From contig CM041465.1 of NCBI GenBank assembly GCA_023213395.1, positions 107,391,741-107,455,740 on the forward strand: DNA of 64,000 nt, written 5' to 3'. The DNA comes from Cycas panzhihuaensis. Taxonomy: Eukaryota > Cycadophyta. Positions 12,341-24,169 of this stretch are shown piece after piece; the first letter of the stretch is position 1; each line of letters opens with the position of its first letter. A program made the translations under genes and the position numbers. Below the pieces are notes generated by a model that was not told the DNA's origin, did no database searches, and saw only the letters and a program-made list of their open reading frames with translations.

Positions 12341-12763
12341 ATGTCCCTCTACATTTTTACCAATGGTGGAAGCCGTGGTAACCCTGGACCTTCTGCCGCT
12401 GTATGGATTCTTTGCAGCCCCTCTGGACACGATTTCTTGCACTCTAGGACCTTCCTCCCAGAGGCTACCAATAATGAAGCTGAATACATAGCTGTTATTG
12501 AAGCCCTTACTGATGCTCTTCATTTCCACAATGGGCCCATTGTTTTACTTTGTGACTCTTAAGTTGTGGTGTCCCATCTCACCCAGGTTTACCAGGTGTG
12601 ATGCCCTCACTTGAGAACTCTTGCTTCTGCCACCAGATCCCTCCTAGCGCACTTTTCATCCGTTGACATCCAACATATCTCTTCAGCCCTCAATGTTGAG
12701 GCAGATAGTCTCGTTCTCCTTATCCTTGAGCGCTGCCTTCCTCTTCTTGCTGACCATCCCTGA
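12341..12763 (+). pseudogene. Archaeal-type RNase H (aRNH), Tat copy A (inactivated)
   Basis: Second RNase H of the element, on the sense strand downstream of the antisense gene. The start ATG at 12341 aligns with the copy C start at 47444. The motif FTNGGSRGNPGP shows that the first catalytic Asp (FTDGG in C) is Asn here. NNEAEY is intact. The block equivalent to the second Asp reads CDS followed by TAA at 12560-12562. Another stop (TGA) follows near 12600. The tail LNVEADSLV is still readable. It cannot encode an active enzyme. Confidence 0.84.
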
Positions 12764-13159
12764 GGCTTGCCTGGTTGCCCTGTCGCCCAAGCTCCAGGTC
12801 ATCACGTACCTCACTTTACGATCCATTTGCACATCTGAAACCTAGTCACTAATGAGGTTAAACTATGGTGACTACCAACTTTATTTACCCTTCTACTTGA
12901 TTATGCACATCTCTCTGCATCTTTTGTGGTGGGGGCAGCCCCCTCGCCTTTCTTATTCTTTCAGTCAGTTTCCAGGTGGCACATAGGCAGCCCCTTTGTT
13001 ATCTCCACTGCTACTTTCGTATCCACGTGTTCCACCATGACACTCGTTGGCACCCTTGCCTACTGTTACGATCTTGATTTATATATCTATATACACATGT
13101 GCTACTAACAGTTGTATTGCCAGCATTCGCCATCGCACCACATACGGCGACAAGGCTCT

Positions 13160-13170
13160 GCGCGAGGCGA
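13160..13170 (+). other. Polypurine tract of Tat copy A (degenerate)
   Basis: The stretch GCGCGAGGCGA abuts the 3' LTR start TGTTTCC. It is the positional equivalent of CCAAGGGGTAG in copy C (about 48210-48220), which would prime plus-strand DNA synthesis. Confidence 0.5.
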
Positions 13171-15895
13171 TGTTTCCGGCTTACGGGAATGGATATAGAA
13201 TCATCAAATTAGGTAAGTACAGGTATACTTCTCAACTTATCATTGCTTTCTTTTGAGATGAGTGTATGCTTGCATGTTGTGATCTCGTAGATGATCTTGT
13301 CGTCATCTACACTTATTCAGCCTATGATGACTATAGTGGGGGCACATTCCCAGTGAGTGTGCCACCCTGGTGGCCTTTCCACTTCTTGTATTCTTCCCTA
13401 CTCACCTTGGGATCCACTTGGCTCATGTCACCCCTACCTCTGTAATGACCCGTCATTGTTTGGTTGAGTTGTCACATCTTTTGAGTCCTATCTTTGCTCT
13501 TCTTAACTCATTTGTTGGCTTGTCTGCCCTTGGGTAGGTGTCTCAGCCCCCCATCAGCCTCCTTGGCCATTCGCCCACATCCCAGGCTAGCTATCTGGGC
13601 CAGATTTAGCCTTTAGTCATGTACCACAGCGAAATTCATGGCACCACCATAAATTTTGTGGTATCGTGAAATTTACGGCAGGGCGACTGTTCAAGTTTGT
13701 TTTTAAAAAAATCTGCCATAGCAATTTCGCATTTATTGTGAAAATGCCACATGTTTCATGACTGACTCACCACTAGCTACACCCTAATTACTCGTTTAGG
13801 GTTTAGGCTAGGTATTTAAGTCTTCTTTAAGTCATTTTTAGGATCTTTTGCTCATTTTTTCAATGCTTCTCAAGGAAAAATACCCTGTGCTCCTATTCCC
13901 TATTGCTCCACTGCTCCTACAGGACCTGTACCTCTCCTCCAATGCCCAGCTCTTCTTTGGTATGGCTAGGACATCTTCCCAACCCTTCACACGCCTTGGA
14001 GAGGGCTCCTTTGGAGAGATCTTAGCATTTCCTTGCTCAGGTAGCCATCAAGCATCCTCAGAGTGCAGGTGTTTCCTTCAACCTCATTAGTAGGGGTTCC
14101 AAACCTGCTGTTCCACAACTATTTGGTAAATTTCTCAGCCTTCTTTTAGTAGCTCTTGACTGAGGCAAAAGCCTCCTCTCTCTTCCTTAGGTATTCATTA
14201 GTTTAAGTTGCTTTCTTATCTAATTTATGCCCTATTTTGCATGTCATTTCTAGATTTCCTTACTTTGATCTTTGAGGGCTGTTCTTGCCTTATTTTGGGT
14301 TGCCCTTTTTCTGCCATTAGAGCCTCCTTTCCTGCATTTCTTGCTTAAGATAGCGGCAAAGAGAGGTTACATAGGATTTGGGTGAGAGCTGGGTGAATTC
14401 TACACCACCTTCCATGCTCCTCAAGAGGCTCTTTGCCCCCCAAACCTTCCCTTTTGCCCCGTGCTAGTCTTGGCAATCAAACAAGGGTTTGTTAAGCTAT
14501 TTTCAGTCATTGTAATTAGCGCTGTCATGTGTTATAGCACTGGTTTAGAGGCTTGCACTTTGATTTAGGTAACTCACATAAGCCCCAGCTACTTGTCCCT
14601 TGCCCAACTTCTTTCTTGGCAACCCAGTTTGCTCCCTATAGCACCCCAGCTTGTTGCAAATCCTCTTGGGCAACTTTTGACTCTTGTTGCCTATGTTTTT
14701 GGCCCTCTTGCATAGCCTTACCCTCGCTACCTTGTGGCTTCGTGAGGAAGAATAGGGTTTATTCCTTGCGGGAGGTGGGCCACTCTGAGGCTTATTGGTT
14801 ACTCTCCATCTATTTTGGTTGTTTTCCTCTATAGTATATCATCATAACATTGAATACTAGCGTGCATATATTTAAGTTTATATTTGCTTATATGTACATG
14901 TATTATTAGGATCTTTCCATTGTATACTAGCACCCTTTCTCTGGAAAGGAGGATACTCCCATTCACTTGTAGGTACATGGAGGACGCAAAAGATCCATTC
15001 CCTCTCCTCTTTCGCAAGTGAGTGTTTCCATTTATGTTTTTACTTTAGTATTCATTTGTTGCTAGCATTTTGTTCCTTTCTTTTCCTTTCTTGGTACTTT
15101 AGTACCGCTTCAGGGAAGGTAAGGAAGCCCCACACTTCGGTCTATGTCAACCCTTCACGTCTGCCGCACCTTGTGGAGAAACTTTGAGTGCCTCGTGGGA
15201 ACGCCATCACTTTGCAATGCCTTTCTTCTCGGTACATACTCTTACTCTACTCCTATCTCCCTTTTTCTTTTGTGTTTTTGTGCAATAGTAATTAGCTCAC
15301 CGGAAAGAGAAAGGGAAATTAACCTCTGTCTTGGTTTACATTTTGTTTACTTTATTTCTTGTATTATATTTATCATAAGAAAAGGTCTTAGGAAGTCCTC
15401 CCCTTTCACCTTTTTCTCTTCTCTCTTACAAACTTCCTCCTTGCTTCACTGACTTACTTACTTGGTTAGTTTGCTTACACGCATCATAACCTCTTCTCTT
15501 TGGTTATCCCCTTTGTGTTCTCTCAGTTTTTTGCCTAGTCGGGTAACCGGGGAGATCCCATTCGTAGGCCATTCCCTTGCCTACCCTTTCTTTGTTTCCC
15601 TTTACTCTAGGGAAACCCTTGAAGGGTTTTCTCCTTCCCCTTCTGGCCATCCAAGGGTGGGGGGATCCTTCCCTTAGGTCAACCTAGGCTAACCCTACGC
15701 CTCTTTTCCTCTTGTTTAAAGTGGGGAACCACTTCCAGGTAGCTAGAAGCCATTTGCAGGTCCCGAACTCACGCTCCGGCATATGGGGCACCCTGCATGG
15801 TATTTGCCCTACTTGTAGGTCTTTCCTTAATTGTGCCATCGACCACCTGTACCACTCCTACTTAGTTAAGTAGTTATCCCATAGATGCGCATCCA
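13171..15895 (+). repeat. 3' LTR of Tat copy A
   Basis: Starts TGTTTCC as in copy C and ends in CA at 15895, where similarity with the 5' LTR stops. It is about 2.7 kb long. A hairpin-prone AT/GC patch (about 13620-13750) and a TATA-like GTATTTAAG near 13810 lie in the putative U3. The part from 14093 on repeats 1-1792. Confidence 0.86.
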
Positions 15896-17400
15896 CATAG
15901 CTACCAACAAACTGGAAATACCTTGCTGTTGAGGAGGTCTAGACAGCAAGTCTGCAATCTTATTCTTCCTTCCTTTCTTGTATTTAACCATGATGTGAAA
16001 CTGCTGCAAATAGGACATCCATTTCATGTGCCTAGCCTGCTACAATTTGGACTGAGTCTGTAAAAATTATAAAGTCTTGTGGTTGGAGTGGATGACCACT
16101 TCTTTTCCTAACAAATATGGTCTCTAATGCTTCACTACTTAGTGTAATGCATATAGCTCCTTATCATAAGTTGAGTAGTTTATGACAGCTCCATTAAATG
16201 CCTCTGAATGGTATGCTATCAGTTTTCCTTCTTGCTTCAATACTGCTCCCATGGCATAGCCTAAAGCATCAGTCTCCAATTCAAATGGTTTCTATAATGA
16301 GGGTAAAGTTAACACTGGTGCCTCACAAATTTTACCTTCAAAAGCACGAAAGCTTTTTCTTGTTCATTACTTGATGAAACTTTGCATGTCCTCTCGTCAA
16401 TGCATGAAGAGGTGTTGTAATTTGAGAGAATCTAAAAATAAATTTTCTTAAATATTGACATGTACCAATGAAACTTCTTACCTCTGTGGTTGTCTTAGGT
16501 GTGGGCCAATTGAGAATGACTTTAATCTTTACTAGGTCAATCTTCAATTCTCCTCCTCCAACCACGAAACCTAAGAAGACGAGAGATTGCTTTCCAAACT
16601 CACACTTCTTTAGATTTAGTTTTAACTACTGCTCTTGGAGAACTTTGAGCACTTGCTCGACATGTTGGAGGTGCTCCTCCCAAGTATGGCTAAAAATCAT
16701 AATATCATCTAGATAAATAATTACAAAGTCATAAATGAAGGGTCTTAATACCTCATTCATCAACCTCATGAAGGTGGAAGGTGCATTGCACAGACCAAAT
16801 GGCATCACCAACCATTCAAACAATCCTTACTTCGATTTGAAGGCTATCTTCCAAGTATCCTCCTCTCAGATTCGAACCTGATGGTAGCCTGATTTTAGGT
16901 CCATTTTACTAAAATATCTTGTCAACTGTAGCTGGTCCAATAAGTCATCTATCTGTAGTAAGGGATGTCTATTCTTTATGGTGATCTTATTCAAAGCCCA
17001 GTAGTCAATGATCATTCTCCATTCTCCATCTTTCTTTGGCACCAAAACAATAGGTGAACCACATAGGGAACAACTTGGCTTGATCACTCCTTGTTTCAAG
17101 AGTTCTTGAATCTGCCTCTTAGTCTCTTCATTCTCCAAAACTGAGTTTTGGTAGAGACTAAGATTTGGCAAAGGTGAATCAACAACCAGCTGGATTTCAT
17201 GTTCAATTACCCTTTTAGGGGGTAGCCCTTTTGGCTCTTGGAATACATCATTGTACCTATTCTTTAGGCCTTCAATCTGTTGCACTTGCTTCCTATCCAG
17301 TGCCTGTATTGAGGACTCTACTTGCTCATTTTCTTCTACCTTTGGCTTTATCATCAGCAGCACAAACTTCCTACAAGCATTAATCAATCTTTTCGCTTGT
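15896..17400 (-). pseudogene. Chromovirus reverse transcriptase-RNase H (3' truncated, broken)
   Basis: Reads leftwards from 17400. RT motifs in order: KQGVIKPSCSLCGSPIVLVP, DGEWRMIIDYWALNK, then YFSKMDLKSGYHQVRI, a stop, [14 protein letters not shown] and the catalytic YLDD near 16710. RNase H follows: FELETDALGYAMGAVL, IAYHSEAFNGAVINY, HIMVKYKKGRKNK and ADLLSRPP, where it is cut by the Tat A insertion at 15896. Several stops interrupt the frame. Confidence 0.87.
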
Positions 17401-17409
17401 TGGGAAGAT

Positions 17410-17800
17410 ATGAAAGAGATCTTCTTTTGTGGCTTTGATGCATTGATCAGATATGATTTCCCATCCTTGATGAGTCAAATCTTTCTTAGCCTCTTATGTT
17501 GAACTCCATCTCTATCATAGAGATATGGGCTGCCAAACACAACTTGACAAACATCTAAAGGGACTACCTCACATTCAACTTCATCAATGAATTTTTCAGA
17601 TATTACAAATTTAAACTTATATTGGTGAGTAACCTGCAACTCTGAATCTTTTTGTAGCCATCCAAGAGGATATGGTTTTGGATGTGCATGCATTTTTAAT
17701 CCCAGTTTCTTTACTAATGTTTCTGAGATTAAATTCTTTTAGCTTCCTCCATCAAAGATGGCATCAACCAAACTTTGCTTCACTTGGATTCTTACCATGA
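17410..17800 (-). pseudogene. Chromovirus protease region (broken)
   Basis: Between gag and RT on the - strand. A retropepsin-like DAIFDGGS motif lies at about 17740-17767 and is followed directly by a stop. Downstream PLGWLQKDSELQVTHQ and VVPLDVCQVVFGSPYLYDRD match the chromovirus protease C-terminus (the LG.P.L type block). The motif reads D-G-G instead of D-S/T-G. Confidence 0.72.
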
Positions 17801-17949
17801 AGATCTCCTCTCTAATCTCTGGATCAACTTGCTGATGGTTATTTTTAGGCTCCGCATTAGCCATAAGCATCAACTTCTCATTGGCTTCTTTAATACCATA
17901 AATATCTTCATCACCTATAGAGTTAAGTAAAGCTTTACCTTCAGTTTAA

Positions 17950-18890
17950 ACTTTACCTTTCCCCTTGTTCTTGGGTTGTTTCTCTGGGTGTAGAAACTAA
18001 TAATCTTCTATGCTATGACTTTCTCGCTTGCAATAAGTATAAGTGACTTTAATTTGGGTGATATTGGCTTGTTTCATCTTACTAAAACCCCTAATGGGTT
18101 GTTGTCCAAATTTACCTAGATACCTCATTCCTCGAGCAGGTTTGTTGCTACCTTCTTGAGGTGCAAACCTTTTCCTCTCAGCATAAGCCTTCTTGTTCCT
18201 CTTTTATATGGCAATTGCCTTCTTGCTAGATTCATCGAGTGATTTAACTTCAAATAGTTGAAGTTCTTGCTGAATATGCTGGTGCAGTCCTCCAATATAC
18301 TTCAGCATGATATCTTTATCTAGTAAAGAGATGCCCAACACAATAGCTTGCTTTTGAAATTCTGTTGTATAGTCTTGGACATTTTGGCCTCTTTCCTATC
18401 AGTAATATTGCCATTTAATCCTCTGTTGCTCTTCATACCCACTAGGATAGAATTACTTTTTTATGAGGATTTTAAATTATTACCAGGTAATTTCATTTGC
18501 ATTATGGGATTTGAGGTATGTATTCCACCAAACTAATGCATGCTTAGATAATTTTAACCTAGCAAAAGTAAATTTCTGTTGGTTTTTATACCCATAAATG
18601 GAAAAGTATGTTTCTAGTTGGTCCAATCAACTATCTAATTTTTCTGCATCTAAAGTTTCATCATAGATGGGCAATTCAAGTTTTGCCTCTACCTTGAATG
18701 GATGTTTTATTACCGTCGGATTGTCATCTTCTTGTTGGTCTTCTACCATCTCTTCATTCGTTTCCTCTTTCATTGGTTCATCTTCTTCCTTTATGTCTTT
18801 GGCTGTTGAAGAAGAGGTTGCAACTAGTTGTGCCACAAGCTGAGTTAGTCTGTCAAGATTTTGCTCCATCTTCAGAAACCTTTCCTCCAT
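17950..18890 (-). pseudogene. Chromovirus gag (broken)
   Basis: The ATG at 18890 starts MEERFLKMEQNLDRL, a short coiled-coil-like leader, followed by a Glu/Asp-rich stretch and the capsid entry ELPIYDETLDAEKLDS. Further on, several segments (about 18000-18600) read as the gag capsid and the linker to a CCHC-like knuckle, with stops between. Its LTR and PBS lie to the right. Confidence 0.75.
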
Positions 18891-19073
18891 CTTTTACTCT
18901 GGCTCATCCATCTTTCTTCATTGTTTACGTTATTTCTCAAGAGATTCGATTAGAGGTTCGCCAGTCAACAAATACTAAAATCTAGTTTTCATAAAAACTT
19001 TTCACAATAAAAGCAAGAGGGTTTTTCTTTTTTTTTTTAAATCCCTAAGTTCCCTAGTATTTCAAGAAAACTA

Positions 19074-19085
19074 GATCTGATACCA
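19074..19085 (-). other. Chromovirus primer binding site
   Basis: On the - strand the sequence is TGGTATCAGATC, complementary to the 3' end of initiator-methionine tRNA in its first 10 bases. It lies six bases from the LTR edge at 19092. Confidence 0.8.
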
Positions 19086-19091
19086 AAATAT

Positions 19092-20308
19092 TGATCTGAA
19101 TTTAAATGGAAAAGTGAAGACTTAATCCAATTGAAATAAATCTAGAATAATTTACAATAATATTATATAAAATTAAAGATATTTTAAATTTTCTTACAAA
19201 ATTCCTTCTTTTTGTGCTCCATTGAGCATGCAAAGGACTTCTATAGTTTGGGAGAGAAAAAGCGAGTCTTTGGGTGCTTCTTGGTGATACGTTCTTTGGA
19301 ACCTCTGTCTTTGAAGTCTACGTAGAGTTTTAGTTACCGATAACCAAAAATCTCTTTTCTTGGTGAAGAAATCCTACTAGCGTCTCTTTGTTGGACTATT
19401 GTTACTGTTATTTTCCTCCCTCAGCTACAACTTCAATTTCTTGGGCTCCTTCACGATCCCCACAATGGATTTTGGGTGTTGTTCTGCTACAGTTCCTTTC
19501 CTTTTCCTCTCTTACATAGAATTTCTGTTTTTGGAGTTGTTCTCTCTTTTCGGAAAGCAATTTTAGACAACTCTCCTCGAATCTTGCTCCATGTACTACA
19601 TCTATAGTTGTGGCGTCCTCTCTCTTTGTCCTTCGTGCCAAGATCTTACTATTATAAAACCTTATATTACGTTTTTATTTTGTAATAGGTTTTCTATTTT
19701 TTTTTTTTTCTAACAGATTCAAAATGGTTAAAGAAATCTTGATTAAATCCTTTTAATTAGGAGGTTTTCCTCTTTAATCATGTAGAGGACACATATGAGA
19801 AGATCCTCCTAAAATTTCGTGCAAAATAGACTTTGTTTATGCCATCAAAATCACTGCTATTTTTTTTATTTTTCTATTTTTCGCACCTCAGGTCATAGTG
19901 GATGCACCTGGATAGCACCTTGGTCGCAGTGGTAGCACCTGGGTTGCAGTGATAGCACCTAGATTACAGTGGTAGCACCTGGGTCGTAATGGTAACACCT
20001 GGGTAGGAGTGATAGCACTTAGGTAGCACCTAGGTTGTAGTGGTAGCACCTGGGTTGCAATGGTAGTACCTGGGTTGCAGTGGTAGCACCTGGGTCATAA
20101 TGGTAGCACCTGGGTAGCAGTGATCGCACTTGGGTAGCACCTGGGTAGTAGTGGTAGCACCTGAGTAGCACCTAGTTGTAGTTATAGAAATACCTTTTTT
20201 TACATTTTTTAAGCCTCTTTAAGGCATTTTTCTACTAAATAAAGACCATAAACATGAAAAACAAGATATTTTAAGAGTATTATAAACTTAAGATCTAAAA
20301 ACAGATCA
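19092..20308 (-). repeat. Chromovirus 5' LTR
   Basis: The edges form the inverted pair TGATCTG...CAGATCA, and one side is next to the PBS. Length is 1217 bp. Past 20308 the sequence matches Tat D at about 63080. The LTR contains a 20-bp minisatellite and poly-T runs. Confidence 0.82.
19931..20182 (-). repeat. Minisatellite with 111-bp higher-order unit inside chromovirus LTR
   Basis: The base unit is GGTAGCACCTGGGTTGCAGT (20 bp) with variants. Four 20-bp units plus one 31-bp unit make a 111-bp block at 19931-20041, and the same order of unit types repeats at 20042-20152; a 30-bp partial block follows. Less regular units start near 19885. Confidence 0.9.
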
Positions 20309-22420
20309 CTTTCATCTTAGTGAGGGTTCCCATGAGGATCGATCTGTGGGTCTCACCCTGTACAGGGAACCATCTACCTTGTACAAGCAAGCTAGGACCC
20401 CTCCTATAGACATAATTGAGGTATTACAATAATGGTTTAGAGTTGTAAGAACCCAACCACCTCCAAAGTGGTTAAAGGACCTCCTTCATAGCATTAGTCC
20501 ATCCTCTTCCATGCTTGGGCATCTTGTCTCATCTCAACCACCATCCATGTCAATAGTAGAACCCTTCCTATCATCCCCTCATCTTCAGGCATCCCTCATA
20601 GCCAAGTGGCACTTTAAGGCATGCATATATTATAGATTGGGTTAAGCATGCCCCTCCTGAACCAAATGACCACACTGCAACCTACTATGGTTTGTACTCC
20701 ATTTGTGCGGTCGAGGACAACCTTACATCCTTGCCCTTTAGGTCACATAGGATTCATCCTTATGCATCCTCATCCACAACTTGTGGACTCTTCCCTCTAC
20801 GTACCCTTAGGGTATATGTCTCAACCATGGGGACATGGAAGAGAAAACCCTCTTCCAATCTATGGGGTAGATTTGCTACACCCTTATGGAGTTGCACCTC
20901 TTATGAGTGGCCCATATGGGAAAAACCCCATACCTATCCCTTTTTCTCATCTTCATGTATGAATCCATATATAACACCTTCCCAAGGGGGGTTTGTTCCT
21001 CCTTATATCCCATGCTCTCATGTGCCTCCCTCATAGGGAGCACATCTTGAAGGTGGAGTAGGACTGACCCACTAACCTTCTTCTTACCTAGCCTACTCAC
21101 ATACAAGAATGGCCCCTTCCCACTAATTAGCGGGAATCAGTGCCTTTTGTTCACCCAACATCCTCAAGGGGGAGTTGGATATCCATATCCACCTCTTCCT
21201 TTTCCTCCAATTGACCATTTAACTCAACTAAGGATTCATTCTTTCATTGATTATAGGTCAAGCCCACTTTCAATTGAGGCTCTCAGGACTAACCTGCTGC
21301 CTCACCCTCTCGAGGTGCCTAAATTTGATGGCACCTTATCACATGACCTAACTAAGTATGTCAGGGGCTTTGCCATGGTATACATAGATTATTTGGCCTA
21401 TGATCACATCCTTATGAAGTTGTTTCCTTGTTCTTTATAAGGAGATGATCTAAAGTGGTTCTACCATCTCCTTGCTCACTTAATTTATTCCTTCCAATGG
21501 CTTATGGATGAGTTCATCAACTATTTTGACATGGTTCACCCCTTTGAGAGCAGGGTCAAAGCCCTACTTTCTCTTAAATAAGATCACAATGAAATGAACT
21601 ATGACTTTGTCAGGCACTTTCATGACCTTCTCCACTCTACGAAGGCTATGTTGCCTGAAGAGTTGAAGAGGGATATCTTCATGAATGCCCTTCGACCTGA
21701 AATCCATATCGAAGTCCTCAAAATAGAGGCAATGACATGTGATTTTGCTATAGAAAAGTGCTTGATGCTTGAGGCCATTGAGATCCAAGTAGGCCTTAAA
21801 AAGCATCTTTGGTCATTGTAATGACGTGAGGCACCCCCTTCGTCATGCGACTAAAGACCTCAACAACCTCCAAGGCCCTTACCAATACAATTGATAGGAC
21901 ATTGGACCCATTGACTTTAGTTGTATATTTGTTCGAACGTATGATGAAGGAGTTAAAGCTCCAACCATCTCAACATTCTTCTGATACCCAAAAACTCATC
22001 CATCATGCATCTCAGACTGCACCACCTAGAGGTGAAAATACCCAAACTTCTCAAGGGAGGAAGGCATGACCTCCTTATGAGAAGAAATTGTATTATGTTC
22101 ATGGGGAATATCTCCATGAGGATTCACAATGTTGGGTGCAGCACTTTAAGCTCATCCCCCAATGTGATACCTCTCCCAAATAGGCTTCTAAACCCAACTT
22201 GGATTAGCTTGTCCATAGAAATCCTTTCCCTGACTATAGGGAATACGATCACTCCACCTAAAACAGAAAGGGGGGGGGGGGGATAAGGGACAATGCCCTA
22301 ACCCACCTCCTAATCAACCAAAAGGGAAGGGGGAAAGGGAATCATCCTTGGCTCTGAGCCTCAACTCTTGACCATCCTCTTCCTCTCAATCCCAAAATAA
22401 GGGGAAGAGAATTATTCAAA
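20309..22420 (+). pseudogene. Tat copy B gag (5' truncated, broken)
   Basis: Begins within the gag N-terminal region, as judged from the parallel with copy D (63080 onwards). The Pro-rich block is seen at 20640-21030. The capsid core is readable in pieces at 21147-21440 (EVPKFDGT-like) and 21594-21821 (ELKRDIFMNALRPEIHIEV). A 13-base G run lies near 22267. Many stops and frame changes. Confidence 0.8.
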
Positions 22421-23960
22421 TACTTAAGACTACCCCCTTATACCTAGTTATGAGGTATTAAGTTATTAGGGAGGTTGTTAAAGCCTCCACCTCCTAATAA
22501 ACCCTCCTGTAGATAATCTGCCCATGGAAATCCTTATGATCCCCAAGACTATTCTTGTCCATCCTAGATATTATGACTTTTAAATTACACTTCCCCGACC
22601 CACTAAGAAGGGGAATCTTTTCTTGATCATTGACGAGCCCGATATTATAGCTGCAAGAATGTCCATGATGGACATCTTGCATAGTTGCCCCAAGTAATGT
22701 ACCTTTCTCTTGGAGGACTTAGGTCATAGTGATTCCTTGATCCATTCAGTGGGCACCACCTCAAATGGGTGCCCCTTATCACTTTTGACCCCGAAGACCT
22801 CCTTTCTACTAATGAAAGGGAATACCAATAGCATTATCCTTTCACCATCACTATAGTCACCCCAAATTATACCTTGAAAAGGACCATTATAGATAATAGT
22901 TCATTAGTTGATGCCATGCATGTTCATATGGTGGAGGAGCTGGGGCTAGGGGCCCTTGAACTAGTCCCCTGGAGGTGTTAAGGCTACGATGGTAGCGAGA
23001 AGGCACCCTTAGGAATGGTGGAAATCCCCCTCACCCTAGAGGACAAGACCATCTTAACAGATATCATGGTCCTCAACATAGATATAGATTACAACCTCCT
23101 GTTGGGATGCCCTTGGCTTAACTAGATGGGAGCCCTCTACTTATCATGATGGGGGCAACTTAAATTTACTAATGAAGGGCAAAAAAATGTTATACTTTAA
23201 GAGCCTCCTCTTATCCAATCATCTTACCAGCCTTGCCAGGCAGTTTTTGGATCAATTCATATAGTTGAGGATCCATTTGTTCCATTAACCATCTACCTTA
23301 TTGGTGCTTAAATCACCTAGGAAGTGGAAGGAGTACCTCCTTCCTCCTCTAACCTTATTTGCTTCACTTCTATTAGTATTGAGACCTATGACTATCTCAT
23401 CATTTTGAGCACCCACAAGTTTGATGATGAGTGCGAGGACCTTCCTCATACCATATCCCTTCTTAATGTGTGAAGGAGGTGCCCTGTTCATCCCCCTCAA
23501 TGGCCTACATCTTGACCTAGGGTGTCGTACAAGGACTCTATTCCTTTTGCCTAATCCAAAGGGCCACACACCATTGATCTTGTTATGTGTATGAGCTCTT
23601 AGCCTATCCAACCATCTCTTACTCCTTAATTCTCACCATCCTCTACAGATGACGAGGATAAAGAGTCTATTTTTTCATATAATGAGTCCATAGCTTGTGA
23701 TTTTGATCTTAGTTAGCCTTCACTTCCATGAGCTAGGGTGCAATAGCATAGGAGGATACCCTCCAACTCTTCTGAGGAGTCTCTTGAGTACCTAGAGTAG
23801 TAGGTTGATTATTATAGACCCATCGCCCCTTTGTCACCTTATCCCATATTCCTGCCAAGCAAAACTATCCATGGGATAGACTATTTTGAGAATGATGAGG
23901 CCCTATTAGAGCATTTAGCGGGTTCTCTCTATTAGAAGTGCCTAGCCTTGGGGTTGTCTC
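22421..23960 (+). pseudogene. Tat copy B protease and linker (broken)
   Basis: The active-site region near 22880-22910 reads IIDNSSLVDAM where copy A has VVDNGSSVNA; the Gly after D-N is lost. Downstream MVEIPLTLEDKTI and DYNLLLGCPWL are still clear (about 23015-23120). The linker to RT follows with frequent stops. Confidence 0.75.
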
Positions 23961-24169
23961 TTACTAACCCAAACCAACTGGACACTATTCCTCTCACCTT
24001 GAGCAATCAAGTTCCCCCCCACTTTGAACAAAGGAATACCATGTATGCTAGGGTGATAAAGGATATTATTCTTACCCCTGATAAGGTCATCAAGGTTGGG
24101 GTAGAATGTTTACCCTAAGAGATGGAGGAGTACACCCTTTTATTTAAAGAGTTTCAAGATGTATTCACA

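Larger units (their letters stand above)
1..15895 (+). mobile_element. Ty3/gypsy Tat-lineage retrotransposon, copy A (5' LTR truncated by window edge)
   Basis: Nearly complete element. The first 1.8 kb repeats at about 14093-15895, so both LTRs are seen. Between them lie a tRNA-type PBS at 1794, gag-pro-RT-RNase H-INT in order, an antisense PMD gene, an archaeal-type RNase H and a polypurine stretch before the 3' LTR. A second RNase H of archaeal type is a hallmark of the plant Tat lineage. All coding parts carry in-frame stops. The two LTRs differ at several percent of positions by eye, mostly transitions. The element sits inside a - strand chromovirus that resumes at 15896; the left flank lies outside the window, so the target-site duplication cannot be checked. 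Confidence 0.9.
15896..20308 (-). mobile_element. Chromovirus (Ty3/gypsy) 5' half, split by Tat copy A
   Basis: Reading the - strand from right to left: 5' LTR (20308-19092), PBS, gag, protease, RT and RNase H, which breaks off at 15896 where Tat A is inserted. Integrase and 3' LTR should lie left of this window. The RT has [11 protein letters not shown], the form usual for chromoviruses, and the text around VVGGGELKID and TTTEVRSFIG resembles Galadriel-type chromoviruses; that subclade call is tentative. Right of 20308 the Tat copy B sequence begins, so this element inserted into B. Confidence 0.87.

Noticed and set aside
19885-20182. CRISPR array
   Set aside because: The repeats are directly adjacent 20-bp units without spacers, in a plant LTR.
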